Position numbers and translations under genes: made by a program. Under the pieces are notes generated by a model. That model saw only the letters and a list, made by a program, of their open reading frames with translations, did not search any database and was not told the DNA's origin. A DNA stretch of 20,799 nt from CAZBZG01 sp964496245. GTDB lineage: Bacteria; Planctomycetota; SZUA-567. The DNA is taken from contig CAZBZG010000053.1 of NCBI GenBank assembly GCA_964496245.1, positions 1-20,799 on the forward strand. The letters run 5' to 3'. Shown one piece after another: positions 1 through 6,628 of this stretch (positions are counted from its first letter, which is position 1; each line of letters starts with the position of its first letter).

Positions 1-744
1 GATGGCGCCCAGGGTCTCGGGCTCGTCGGTCTCGCCGTCGCCGATCAGGCACCAGACCCGCTGGCCGCGCGGCTCTTTGAGCCCGCGGTCTTCGAGGTAG
101 CGCATGAGCCGGGCGTGGTAGATGGCGTTGAGCGAGGCGAGGCCCATGCTGACCGTGGGAAACTGCCAGAACTCCGGCATGAGCCAGGGATGCGGGTAGC
201 TGGACAACCCCGGATGGCCCAGGGTTTCGCGCCGGAAGTGGTCGAGCTGCTCCTCGGTCAGGCGCCCTTCGAGAAAGGCGCGGGCATACATGCCGGGCGA
301 GGCGTGCCCCTGGAAGTAGACAAAGTCCGGGCCGTTCGAATGGTCCCATCCGCGGAAGAAGTAGTTCTGCCCGACTTCGTAGAGCGTGGCGCAGCTGGCG
401 TAGGTGGCGATGTGTCCGCCGAGGCCCGAAAAGCGCTTGTTCGCCCTGTGGACCATGAGCATGGCATTCCACCGGATCAGGTTGGTGATGCGCTCCTCCA
501 TCTCCAGGTCCCCGGGGTAGTCCGGCTCCAGCGACTTCGGGATGGTATTGGCATAGGGCGTGACCGACGTGAGCGGCAGGTTGACGCCAGCGGATTGGGC
601 GTACATCTGCAGATCGCGGAGCACCCGCTCGCCCCAGGCCTTGCCGCGGATCTGAATGGCTTCGTCCAGGGACTCGAGCCAGTCCCGCCGCTCGGCGTTT
701 TCGTCGAACGTCTCGGAAGATGGGTAGATCGACTCGCGTGCCAT
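1..744 (-). CDS. aceE: Pyruvate dehydrogenase E1 component (homodimeric type), N-terminal part
   Basis: Thiamine-diphosphate E1 subunit of the pyruvate dehydrogenase complex, which decarboxylates pyruvate and passes the acetyl group to the E2 lipoyl domain. The 248 visible codons run off the left edge; the family is about 890 residues. The protein starts MARESIYPSSETFDE and carries hallmark stretches of the AceE type: NTIPKSLEPDYPG, RWNAMLMV, GGHIATYAS, YFQGHASPGMYARAFLEGRL, GLSSYPHPWLMPEFWQ, PTVSMGL and the thiamine-site motif GDGETDEP near the cut end. The start ATG at 744 lies 31 bp after the stop of the upstream oxidoreductase gene, so it is probably the last visible member of the cooS-led operon. 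A copy in such a redox/stress operon may be a second, condition-specific E1 rather than the housekeeping one; that is inference. Family assignment is firm. Confidence 0.93.
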   Translation of the reverse strand, partial: MARESIYPSSETFDENAERRDWLESLDEAIQIRGKAWGERVLRDLQMYAQSAGVNLPLTSVTPYANTIPKSLEPDYPGDLEMEERITNLIRWNAMLMVHRANKRFSGLGGHIATYASCATLYEVGQNYFFRGWDHSNGPDFVYFQGHASPGMYARAFLEGRLTEEQLDHFRRETLGHPGLSSYPHPWLMPEFWQFPTVSMGLASLNAIYHARLMRYLEDRGLKEPRGQRVWCLIGDGETDEPETLGAI

Positions 745-775
745 GGCAGGGAGCCCTCTCTGTAAGGGGAAGCGT

Positions 776-1726
776 TCAGCCCACGCGCAGCACGAGCTTT
801 CCCTGCACGTGCCCGGCCTTGCTCTTCCTCTGCGCCTTGGCTGCGTCTTCCAGCGGGAAGACCTTGACGGCGGGCGGCTGGATCGCCCCCTGATCGAGCA
901 AGGTTCCGATGTCCCGGAGTTGGCCGCCGTTCGGCTCCACGAAGCAGAAGCAGCCGTTCACGCCCACGCGCTCGGCTTCGGCCGTATCCGGCGGCTGGAC
1001 GATGGAGACGAGCGTTCCGCCGGGTTTCAGCACTTCGTAGCTGCGGCTCTGCGTTTCGCCGCCCACGGTATCGTAGACCACGTCGATGCCTTCGGGGTAC
1101 TCTTCCCGCGTCGCGTCCACGAAGTCGAAGCTGTTGTAGTCGATGGCCGTATCCGCGCCGAGGTCCTTGACGTAGTCGTGATGATTCGGACTGGCCGTGG
1201 TGAGCACGGTCGCGCCCACCTGCTTGGCGAACTGAATGGCGTGACTCCCCACCCCGCCCGCGCCCGCATGGACCAGAACGACCTGCCCGCGCGCGAGCTT
1301 GGCGTGATCGAAGAGCGACTGCCACGCCGTGAGCCCGGCGAGCGGAATGCCGGCCGCTTCTTCGAACGAGAGGTTGGCAGGCCTGGGCGCCACGGCCGAA
1401 GTTGTCATGGTGACGTACTGCGCGTAGGCGCCGTGCTGCACCTTGGGTTTGCGGCAGTAGGTGTAGACCGCGTCGCCCTCAGCGAATTCGCTCACGCCCG
1501 CACCGGTACTCTCCACGATGCCGGCTGCGTCCCATCCGGGGATGAGCGGAAGGTCGTGCGGGATCCGCTCCCGCAACAGCCCTTCCTCGATCTTCCAGTC
1601 CACGGGATTCACGCCCGCGCACATGACCTTGATCAGCACCTCGTTATCCGCGGGCACGGGCTTGGGCTGTTCGGAGAGTTGGAGCGCGTCCGGCCCGCCG
1701 AACTGTTGGATGATCATGGCTTTCAT
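776..1726 (-). CDS. NADP-dependent MDR oxidoreductase (quinone oxidoreductase-like)
   Basis: A 316-residue medium-chain dehydrogenase/reductase of the zinc-independent quinone-oxidoreductase/zeta-crystallin branch, predicted to reduce quinones or enones with NADPH in the cytoplasm. The N-terminal GroES-like half contains GVNPVDWKI and PGWDAAGIV. The Rossmann half carries the nucleotide motif HAGAGGVGSHAIQFAKQ. The C-terminus ends HVQGKLVLRV, typical of the family. The cysteine-rich structural zinc loop of alcohol dehydrogenases is absent. I chose the ATG at 1726 because GAGGAG lies just upstream; the open frame continues further, but that part overlaps the preceding gene and looks non-coding. 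It lies 40 bp after the peroxiredoxin-like gene and 31 bp before aceE, so co-transcription is likely. Exact substrate unknown. Confidence 0.9.
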   Translation of the reverse strand: MKAMIIQQFGGPDALQLSEQPKPVPADNEVLIKVMCAGVNPVDWKIEEGLLRERIPHDLPLIPGWDAAGIVESTGAGVSEFAEGDAVYTYCRKPKVQHGAYAQYVTMTTSAVAPRPANLSFEEAAGIPLAGLTAWQSLFDHAKLARGQVVLVHAGAGGVGSHAIQFAKQVGATVLTTASPNHHDYVKDLGADTAIDYNSFDFVDATREEYPEGIDVVYDTVGGETQSRSYEVLKPGGTLVSIVQPPDTAEAERVGVNGCFCFVEPNGGQLRDIGTLLDQGAIQPPAVKVFPLEDAAKAQRKSKAGHVQGKLVLRVG

Positions 1727-1762
1727 GGAAGGCTCCTCGTGGACCCCCTGGGGCGCCCCATG

Positions 1763-1778
1763 TGTCTCACTTGAGACA
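1763..1778. repeat. Perfect inverted repeat TGTCTCA-CT-TGAGACA over the 3' end of the peroxiredoxin-like gene
   Basis: Two 7-bp arms separated by 2 bp. The stop codon of the truncated peroxiredoxin-like gene (1767-1769) lies in the left arm. The arms equal the half-sites of the putative activator sites elsewhere in the window, but the spacer is 2 bp instead of 4 and I see no -24/-12 promoter between it and the next start. It could be an operator, a processing hairpin or chance. Confidence 0.5.
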
Positions 1779-2141
1779 TCCCGGCGCTTCGCCTGCCTGG
1801 CGCGTGCTCTCGGGCGTATCCGGGCTGACGGCGATGAGCTGGTAGCCCATGCCGCGAAGCCGCTCACTTACGGCGCGGAGGCCCACCAGGTGCCGCGTGC
1901 AGTACGGGCACCATCCGCCGCGGAAGACGACCAGGATCGTGGGCTTTCCGGCAAGGGCCTCGTGCAGGGTCGTCTCGGTCTTGTCGAGCCTGCGAAGCGG
2001 CGCGTCCGGCACCCCGGCGCCCCCGCCCACGGGATCCACGGCCTGGGCCGATTCTGCGATGCGGAGACCCTCACCTCCTGGCGCAGCAGCCGTGGCCAGC
2101 CCAACCAGCGTGATCCAGAATCCAACGAGGCGCTTGCCCAT
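1767..2141 (-). CDS. Peroxiredoxin/thioredoxin-like exported protein, C-terminally truncated
   Basis: A 124-residue AhpC/TSA-like protein. Residues 1-20 (MGKRLVGFWITLVGLATAAA) look like a signal peptide, so it should act outside the cytoplasmic membrane. The thioredoxin-fold start follows: VPDAPLRRLD, then GKPTILVVFRGGWCPYC with a CxxC pair at Cys78 and Cys81, then YQLIAVSPDTPE. In related peroxiredoxin-like proteins about 100 more residues follow this point and complete the fold. Here the frame ends after 14 unrelated residues, and the next gene starts 40 bp later, so the rest has been lost, not merely shifted. The ATG at 2141 is preceded by GGAGG at good spacing; a TTG at 2171 is also in frame but overlaps the preceding gene's stop. 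The product may be a pseudogene remnant or a minimal CxxC protein. Confidence 0.65.
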   Translation of the reverse strand: MGKRLVGFWITLVGLATAAAPGGEGLRIAESAQAVDPVGGGAGVPDAPLRRLDKTETTLHEALAGKPTILVVFRGGWCPYCTRHLVGLRAVSERLRGMGYQLIAVSPDTPESTRQAGEAPGCLK

Positions 2142-2171
2142 GCGGATCCTCCGGCTTGTCTTCCCCTCCAA

Positions 2172-2672
2172 TCACGTCGCGTCCAGCCCGTCCAGCCGCT
2201 TCTTGAGCACGGCTGCGTGCCGGCTCTCTTCCCGGATCACCTGCTCGATGGCCTCGCGCCCCTTGCCCGCCGGCACGAAGTCCTTGAGGAACACGTAAAA
2301 GAGCACGGTCTCCTTTTCGGCGCGGATAGCCGTCTGCAGTCGCTCGGCAAGCGTGTGCGCGGCGCGCTGCTCCGATTGCGCGTCGAGTTGCCCTTCCCAG
2401 GCGTGCGCCTCTTCCATGCCGCTGAGGTAGTGCAGCATCTCGTTCCCCGGATCGTAGGGTTGCACCTCGCGCTCTTCGGGCGAGAGCTCCTCGCGCATCT
2501 GGGCGAAGGTGTTCGCGTGGTCAGCCTCCTCTCGGCTGAGCGCGGCGAAACACGCCTTGCTCTGGCCGTCGTCCGCTTCGTCATGCGCGCGTTTGTAGAA
2601 ATCCCGCGCGCGCTTCTCGATCTCAACTGCCCGCTCGAGGACTTCTTCTGCACAGTAGGACATCACCGGCAT
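2172..2672 (-). CDS. Rubrerythrin/ferritin-like diiron protein
   Basis: A 166-residue four-helix-bundle protein of the ferritin-like/rubrerythrin group. Two carboxylate-histidine signatures are visible: EEADH (Glu49-His52) and EESRH (Glu149-His152). With Glu17 in the first helix (AVEIEKRARDFY) and Glu119 in AIRAEKETVLFY they can build a diiron site. The C-terminal rubredoxin domain of classical rubrerythrin is missing, so electrons would have to come from a partner, plausibly the ferredoxin encoded just upstream. The family reduces hydrogen peroxide or handles iron in anaerobic or microaerobic cells. The ATG at 2672 follows AAGGAG at proper spacing; MSYC at 2663 is an alternative. It lies 104 bp after the ferredoxin gene and 30 bp before the peroxiredoxin-like gene, which supports a role in oxidative protection. 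Confidence 0.88.
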   Translation of the reverse strand: MPVMSYCAEEVLERAVEIEKRARDFYKRAHDEADDGQSKACFAALSREEADHANTFAQMREELSPEEREVQPYDPGNEMLHYLSGMEEAHAWEGQLDAQSEQRAAHTLAERLQTAIRAEKETVLFYVFLKDFVPAGKGREAIEQVIREESRHAAVLKKRLDGLDAT

Positions 2673-2776
2673 GTTCTGTCTCCTTCTCGCGCGCCCCGTG
2701 GCGCTGAGCAACGGTTCACGCATTCCATTCTGAGGCCGCTCGATTTTGCGGCCAGAGGCCCCTGGCTATTGGCCGT

Positions 2777-2971
2777 CTACTCCTCGATCGTGATGGCCTC
2801 GACCGGACATCCCTCTGCCGCCTCCCGGCAGGCCTGCTCGGCACCGACGGGCACGGTCTCCACAAGGACCTTGGCCTTGTCCGTGCTCTCGTCCATCTCG
2901 AACACTTCGGGACAGGCGTCCGGGCAGAGCCCGCAACCCGTACAGGTGTCCTGGTCCACAATGGCCTTCAT
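2777..2971 (-). CDS. Monocluster 4Fe-4S ferredoxin
   Basis: A 64-residue acidic electron carrier. The cluster motif is CTGCGLCPDACP (Cys10, Cys13, Cys16) with the distal CP at Cys55 in EGCPVEAI. Cys20 and Cys48 are also present, as in single-cluster bacterial ferredoxins where these two can form a disulfide or complete a second site. The start at 2971 follows an excellent AAGGAGGAG. The stop of the CooS homologue lies 38 bp upstream, so the two are very likely co-transcribed and this is the natural redox partner of the CooS homologue and possibly of the diiron protein downstream. Confidence 0.93.
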   Translation of the reverse strand: MKAIVDQDTCTGCGLCPDACPEVFEMDESTDKAKVLVETVPVGAEQACREAAEGCPVEAITIEE

Positions 2972-3009
2972 GGGTTCTCCTCCTTGTGCATGCGCAGGGA
3001 AGCGGATCG

Positions 3010-4914
3010 TCACAACCCCAGCTTCTGCCGCTTCGCTTCAATGTGTGCGAGCATGTTGTCGGCCGCCTTGACGGCGTCGGTCTCCACGTCCAGCCGTCCT
3101 CCGGTCACGTCTACGCATTCCTCGGTGAGCAGCTTCACGAGATTGGGCGCGCCCGTCACGGGCGGCACCGGGTTGACGTAGGTGTAGAGCCCCAGAGCCA
3201 GCGCGTAGATCGCGTCGATCGTGGCCTTCTGCTCCATGTACTCGGGCGCAGCCGCCACCACGGGCAGGTCCGGAACGGGCACGTCCCCGAGCGCGTGGCT
3301 GACGGCCGCCAGCAGATCGCCGATGCGGCCCGTGTCCGTGCACGTGCCGTAGCTCAGCACGGGCGGCACATTCAGCTTCTCGCAGATCGCGGTCAGGCCC
3401 GGACCGGCGAACGCCTTGGCCTCGGGCGAACAGAGGCCGGCCACCTGCATGGCGCCGTTGCCGCAGCCCATGGAGAGGACCAGGATGTCGCGCTGGACGA
3501 GCTCCTTGGCCACCCGGACGCTGTGCACGTCCTGCCCGGTGTCGCGCAGCGTCGTGCAGGAGACGAGGCCGCAGATGCCGCGCAACGTCCCGTCCTTGAC
3601 CGCGTCCAAAAGCGGGTCCAGGCTGCCGCCCAGCGCCTCCAGGATGCTCTCCGTGGAGAAGCCCACGACCGCCTCCTGCGTGGGCAGCTCGGTGACGGGC
3701 TCCACCGACCCGCGGCGCTCTTTGAAGTTGTCCACCGCCATCTGCAGGAGCTGCCCCGCCTGGTCCTCGGCCTTGTGCGCGTCGTAGTTGAGCCGCTCCT
3801 CCACGCCTTCGAAGGCCACGAGTTCGCTCACCGGGATCAGCTTGAACTTGTACTTCTCGGCGTACAGAGGGTCGATCGGCATGGAGCAGTTCATGTCTGC
3901 GGCAAAGAGATCCACGCAGCCGCTCGCGAGCACAGCTTCCTGCATGATCCAGTTGCCGGTGAAACCGTAGAACGCTTCGTCCATGGTCCAGCGCTGGATC
4001 ATCTCCTGGCCGGTCTCGATGTTGGCGATCACGCGCAGCCCCTTGGCGCCCTCGGCCTTGGCCTTCTCCTGCCATGCGGGCTGGCGGGCGAGCTGGACCA
4101 TGGCAAAGCCGAGAAAGGGCTCGTGCCCGTTGGGCAGCACGTTCACGTATTCGGGATCGAGTACGCCCAGGTCCACCCGCATGGGATGCGGCCGGGGAAT
4201 GCCGAACAGCATGTCCTGGCAGTACTCGTTCACGATCTGGCTCTGGTAGGCCATGGCCACGGCCATGCGCATACCCTTGAGCGCCAGGCTCTTGTAGAAG
4301 CCGTCCACATTGGTGAGGCACGAGCTCGTGGAGAGCATCATCTCGCCGTAGATGCCGCCCGGGAAGATGCCGAGCTTGCGCCACGTCTCCTGTCGCTCCG
4401 GCGGGGCGAGCGCGGCCACCACCAGGCTCTCCTCGTAGGCCTTGCGGTTGAAGTCGGTCTCCACGAAATCGCAGAGCCGCAGGGCGATCTCCGCGTCCGA
4501 GCCGTCCGCGGCCAAGCCCAACCGCGCGGCGAAGGTCTTCAGCTTCTCCGGCTCGACAATGCGGAAGGGGGTATCGCCCTGGACAGTGGCGCGCAGGGTC
4601 TTGATGGTCTGATCCGTATGGTATTGATAGGTGGACGCGCCCATGACGTGGCGCAGGAGCATCATGCGCATGGCCATGCCGTCGCCCGTGATGCCGCAGA
4701 CCCCGCGCTTGTCCTTGGCCACGTCCGCCCGGCACGGGCCGTTGGAACAGAGGTCGCAGCGCACACCGCCCATGCAGAAGGGGCAGCGCTTGTCCGGATC
4801 GCCGCCCATGCCCTGGGCCTCGTACCGGTCCCAGATGTTGTTCATGCCGTCCTGTCGGATGCGCTCGACCACGCGGCGCACGGATGCGTGCTGCGAGATG
4901 CGGGCTGCGTCCAT
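3010..4914 (-). CDS. cooS: CooS-type carbon monoxide dehydrogenase homologue lacking one C-cluster cysteine (hybrid-cluster type)
   Basis: A 634-residue protein with the full-length Ni,Fe-CODH scaffold. N-terminal iron-sulfur sites: Cys44 and Cys47 (CPFC, a CX2C D-cluster), and Cys53, Cys56, Cys61 and Cys73 for the B-cluster (RCDLCSNGPCR, GVCG). By motif alignment from memory to Carboxydothermus CODH-II, the C-cluster ligands His264 (PNGHEP), Cys343 (DMNCSMP), Cys453 (LVSCTT), Cys484 (SMGCGNG) and Cys525 (YGTCTD) are present, with the catalytic Lys563 (APEYMEQK) and His99. The remaining ligand, in the usual CCTGNE motif, is missing: the sequence reads ANIETGQE, with Glu300 in its place. Deviant CooS proteins lacking this cysteine (CooS-V) hold an Fe/S/O hybrid cluster, do not oxidise CO and react with hydroxylamine. 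The ATG at 4914 has AAGGAG. A sigma-54 promoter lies about 140 bp upstream. Confidence is high for the family and moderate for the altered cluster. Confidence 0.93.
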   Translation of the reverse strand: MDAARISQHASVRRVVERIRQDGMNNIWDRYEAQGMGGDPDKRCPFCMGGVRCDLCSNGPCRADVAKDKRGVCGITGDGMAMRMMLLRHVMGASTYQYHTDQTIKTLRATVQGDTPFRIVEPEKLKTFAARLGLAADGSDAEIALRLCDFVETDFNRKAYEESLVVAALAPPERQETWRKLGIFPGGIYGEMMLSTSSCLTNVDGFYKSLALKGMRMAVAMAYQSQIVNEYCQDMLFGIPRPHPMRVDLGVLDPEYVNVLPNGHEPFLGFAMVQLARQPAWQEKAKAEGAKGLRVIANIETGQEMIQRWTMDEAFYGFTGNWIMQEAVLASGCVDLFAADMNCSMPIDPLYAEKYKFKLIPVSELVAFEGVEERLNYDAHKAEDQAGQLLQMAVDNFKERRGSVEPVTELPTQEAVVGFSTESILEALGGSLDPLLDAVKDGTLRGICGLVSCTTLRDTGQDVHSVRVAKELVQRDILVLSMGCGNGAMQVAGLCSPEAKAFAGPGLTAICEKLNVPPVLSYGTCTDTGRIGDLLAAVSHALGDVPVPDLPVVAAAPEYMEQKATIDAIYALALGLYTYVNPVPPVTGAPNLVKLLTEECVDVTGGRLDVETDAVKAADNMLAHIEAKRQKLGL

Positions 4915-5049
4915 GGGTGTTCTCCTTCTATGCAGGCGACCCGATTTTGCGCGGGCTTCGGGCAGGCAGCTGGCGCCCTTTCTCTCCCCTCGGCCACACC
5001 TGATGGCGCGCTTGTGCGAGGCGCCCGTCAGACAAGCTCCTGCGCGAAT

Positions 5050-5065
5050 TGCAACCCCTGTGCCA
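5050..5065 (-). promoter_or_regulatory. Sigma-54 promoter of the cooS operon
   Basis: On the minus strand the sequence is TGGCACAGGGGTTGCA. It matches TGGCAC-N5-TTGCA exactly, with GG and GC ten bases apart as sigma-54 requires. It faces cooS and lies downstream of an activator-like inverted repeat at 5161-5178. Transcription would begin near 5039, leaving a leader of about 125 nt. Confidence 0.8.
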
Positions 5066-5138
5066 GCCGGAAAGCCGCGTGTGTCTTGAGGCCTTCGCCC
5101 GCGCAGACGGAAACGCACGCGCTTCATGCCTTCGGTCG

Positions 5139-5199
5139 TGTCTCACATTGACGCGCCGGGTGTCTCAAGGCTGAGATCCCTGCACACAGGGATGAGACA
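5139..5199. promoter_or_regulatory. Putative activator-binding cluster upstream of cooS
   Basis: The core site at 5161-5178 is TGTCTCA-AGGC-TGAGATC, an imperfect inverted repeat with a 4-bp spacer. Single half-sites flank it: TGTCTCA at 5139-5145 and TGAGACA at 5193-5199. The core is about 100 bp upstream of the -24/-12 promoter, the usual distance for an enhancer bound by an NtrC-family protein. The same half-site words recur in other regulatory regions of the window. Confidence 0.6.
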
Positions 5200-5263
5200 G
5201 TTGGGGGGCGACGCATGAGAAGGTGGTAAGCGCAGTTCGACACCGGTCACGCCTCGCCCCTCC

Positions 5264-6046
5264 CTACCCCTGGCATGCTTCGCACGCATACCCCGTCCGG
5301 CTGCCGACCGTGATGCGGGTGAGGTCCTCGCCGCAGCGCGGGCAGCGGCCATCGCCCTTGCGGTGCGGGCCGAGGTACGTACGCGGCACAGGCCGAGACC
5401 GGGTCTGGTTGTCCACGAGCCGCTGGAGCACGGCCTGCATCTTCATGTAGAGCGTGCGCGCCTCCTTGTCCGCGAGTGCGCTGGCTTTGCGCTTGGGATG
5501 GAGGCGAGCCTGGAAGAGGATCTCGTCCGCACAGATGTTGCCGATGCCTGCGAGTTTCTCCTGGTCCATGAGAAACGATTTGAGCGCTCCGCGGTGACCG
5601 TTGAGCCGCTCCCGGAATGCGGCCTGGGCGATGGCGAGCGCGTCCGGGCCGAGCGACTCCTGCTCGACAAACGCTTCCGGGCTCTCGGCCAGGGCGATGC
5701 GGCCGAGCAGGCGCTGGTTGACAAAGGCCAATGTCGCAGCATTGCGAAAACGGAAGCGCACCCGGTCGTGGTCGCGCGCCTCCCGGGGCTGGCGGGCATA
5801 GTCGAGCCGCCCGGTCATGCCGAAGTGGAAGGCCACCACCCCGGCCTTGGAGAGGGGCGCGAACAGAACCTTTCCGTGGCGCGAGGCTGCGTCGAACGTA
5901 GCGCCTTTGAGCCTGTCTTCCAGGCGCTTCGGGCTCACGCCCTTGAGCACCTTGCGGGTGTTGACCTCCACCCGGCGGATGGGCTGATGAAGGGCGGTGG
6001 CATTGAAGTAGGCGCGGAATCCTTCCACATCGGGCAGTTCGGGCAC
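5264..6046 (-). CDS. mutM: Formamidopyrimidine-DNA glycosylase (Fpg/MutM family)
   Basis: A 260-residue base-excision repair enzyme that removes 8-oxoguanine and formamidopyrimidines and nicks the abasic site. It begins (M)PELPDVEGF, giving the catalytic N-terminal proline after Met removal and the following Glu. A conserved lysine is in RHGKVLF, the helix-two-turn-helix region contains GIGNICADEILFQARLHP, and a C-terminal zinc finger with CPRCGE and CEAC ends the protein. The start is GTG at 6046 behind AGGAGG. A plausible -24/-12 element at 6078-6093 faces the gene. Its neighbours (diiron protein, peroxiredoxin-like remnant) suggest oxidative damage as the theme. It could be a specialised Fpg paralogue, since the sequence around it departs somewhat from the most common motifs. 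Confidence 0.92.
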   Translation of the reverse strand: MPELPDVEGFRAYFNATALHQPIRRVEVNTRKVLKGVSPKRLEDRLKGATFDAASRHGKVLFAPLSKAGVVAFHFGMTGRLDYARQPREARDHDRVRFRFRNAATLAFVNQRLLGRIALAESPEAFVEQESLGPDALAIAQAAFRERLNGHRGALKSFLMDQEKLAGIGNICADEILFQARLHPKRKASALADKEARTLYMKMQAVLQRLVDNQTRSRPVPRTYLGPHRKGDGRCPRCGEDLTRITVGSRTGYACEACQG

Positions 6047-6077
6047 GGAATCCTCCTGTCGGACACCCGGCTGGGTT

Positions 6078-6093
6078 TACAACTGCCGTGCCA
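6078..6093 (-). promoter_or_regulatory. Probable sigma-54 promoter of mutM
   Basis: Minus strand TGGCACGGCAGTTGTA. The -24 box is perfect; the -12 box is TTGTA instead of TTGCA, so it misses one of the near-invariant bases. It is 32 bp upstream of the GTG start. Half-sites of the presumed activator lie just beyond it. Confidence 0.5.
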
Positions 6094-6103
6094 CAGCGTC
6101 GGT

Positions 6104-6141
6104 CGTCTCAATCCTGCTCCCTGTCGCAGTTCCGTGTCTCA
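6104..6141. promoter_or_regulatory. Cluster of activator half-sites between divergent sigma-54 promoters
   Basis: Three copies of the half-site word occur in one orientation: CGTCTCA at 6104-6110, TGTCGCA at 6122-6128 and TGTCTCA at 6135-6141. The last is followed after 4 bp by ATAGACC, a degraded second arm. The cluster lies between the minus-strand promoter at 6078 and the plus-strand promoter at 6250, so it could serve both. Confidence 0.45.
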
Positions 6142-6249
6142 GTACATAGACCCCGGCCGGACGGGCGGCAGACCGGGGGGTTCCGGGCAGAGCGTCCAGG
6201 CCCTTCTCCTGCAACAGGCTGCCCGAAAAGGCGCCGCCATGGAGGCCCC

Positions 6250-6265
6250 TGGCACAAACGTTGCT
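6250..6265 (+). promoter_or_regulatory. Sigma-54 promoter with no evident downstream gene
   Basis: TGGCACAAACGTTGCT matches the -24/-12 consensus, with GG and GC ten bases apart. It points to the right, toward a 350-bp stretch without a convincing open frame and then the 3' end of the oppositely oriented kinase gene. AAGGAG occurs at 6279-6284, but no start codon follows at usable distance. Confidence 0.65.
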
Positions 6266-6357
6266 GTCACCTACAGCCAAGGAGAACAGAAGAACACGGA
6301 ACACAACAAACGCCCATGATCTGGAGGCCGGGCGGGCCCCCGCAAACGGGCCAGGAC

Positions 6358-6397
6358 TTGAACCACACCCTTGAACCACACCCTCAAGGGCTTGAGG
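6358..6397. repeat. 13-bp tandem duplication followed by a 16-bp palindrome
   Basis: TTGAACCACACCC occurs twice in direct succession (6358-6370 and 6371-6383). It is followed by CCTCAAG-GG-CTTGAGG at 6382-6397. Both lie in the candidate small-RNA region. Confidence 0.7.
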
Positions 6398-6486
6398 ATC
6401 CAGCAAGGGACGGTTCTGAAAGGTTCAGCGGCCCTGAAGCGGGTGCGGGCCGCGCCCCTCGGCCTCCGGCATTTTTCATCCCTCCC

Positions 6487-6536
6487 GGGGAGAGCCGGTC
6501 AACTGACCTCCCCCCTTATGCGCCCCGGCTCTCCCC
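6487..6536. terminator. Stem-loop in the region right of mutM
   Basis: GGGGAGAGCCGG at 6487-6498 pairs perfectly with CCGGCTCTCCCC at 6525-6536 across a 26-nt loop. There is no T-run on either side, so it may be a factor-assisted or weak terminator, or a structural element of an RNA. Confidence 0.4.
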
Positions 6537-6593
6537 GATCCCTCCTTCTGCGTTATCAAGGCTCTTGCGCGCAGGCAGCCGTGCGCGGTCCGG

Positions 6594-6608
6594 GCGTATT
6601 GCATACGC
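6594..6608 (-). terminator. Small hairpin just after the kinase stop codon
   Basis: GCGTAT-TGC-ATACGC, a perfect 6-bp stem with a 3-nt loop, lies 20 bp beyond the minus-strand kinase stop. No T-tract is visible; a role in ending the kinase transcript is a guess from position. Confidence 0.35.
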
Positions 6609-6628
6609 CTCTACCACCTATGTGGCGG

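Larger units (their letters stand above)
6276..6540 (+). ncRNA. Candidate sigma-54-dependent small RNA
   Basis: Inference only. A transcript from the promoter at 6250-6265 would start near 6276. It would meet a 12-bp perfect stem (6487-6498 with 6525-6536) as a possible 3' end, giving about 265 nt. Frames in this stretch are open only because the DNA is GC-rich, and none has a placed ribosome binding site and start. A 13-bp tandem repeat and a 16-bp palindrome inside would add structure. No U-tract follows the stem, so termination there is uncertain. A short peptide gene is the alternative. Confidence 0.35.

Noticed and set aside
3010..4914. Classical CO dehydrogenase for CO oxidation or carbon fixation
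   Set aside because: A C-cluster cysteine is replaced, and no CooC-type nickel insertion gene, hydrogenase or acetyl-CoA synthase gene is nearby.
4915..5127. In-frame extension of the CooS homologue upstream of 4914
   Set aside because: The extension is Arg/Gly-rich low-quality sequence, covers the sigma-54 promoter at 5050, and the ATG at 4914 has its own good ribosome binding site.
2986..5151. Long plus-strand frame opposite the CooS homologue
   Set aside because: A mirror frame caused by high GC at third positions; composition is His/Arg/Gly/Ala-rich without domains.
6077..6406. A 109-codon minus-strand frame right of mutM
   Set aside because: It starts at a TTG without ribosome binding site, overlaps two sigma-54 elements and has no recognisable motif; kept only as non-coding sequence.
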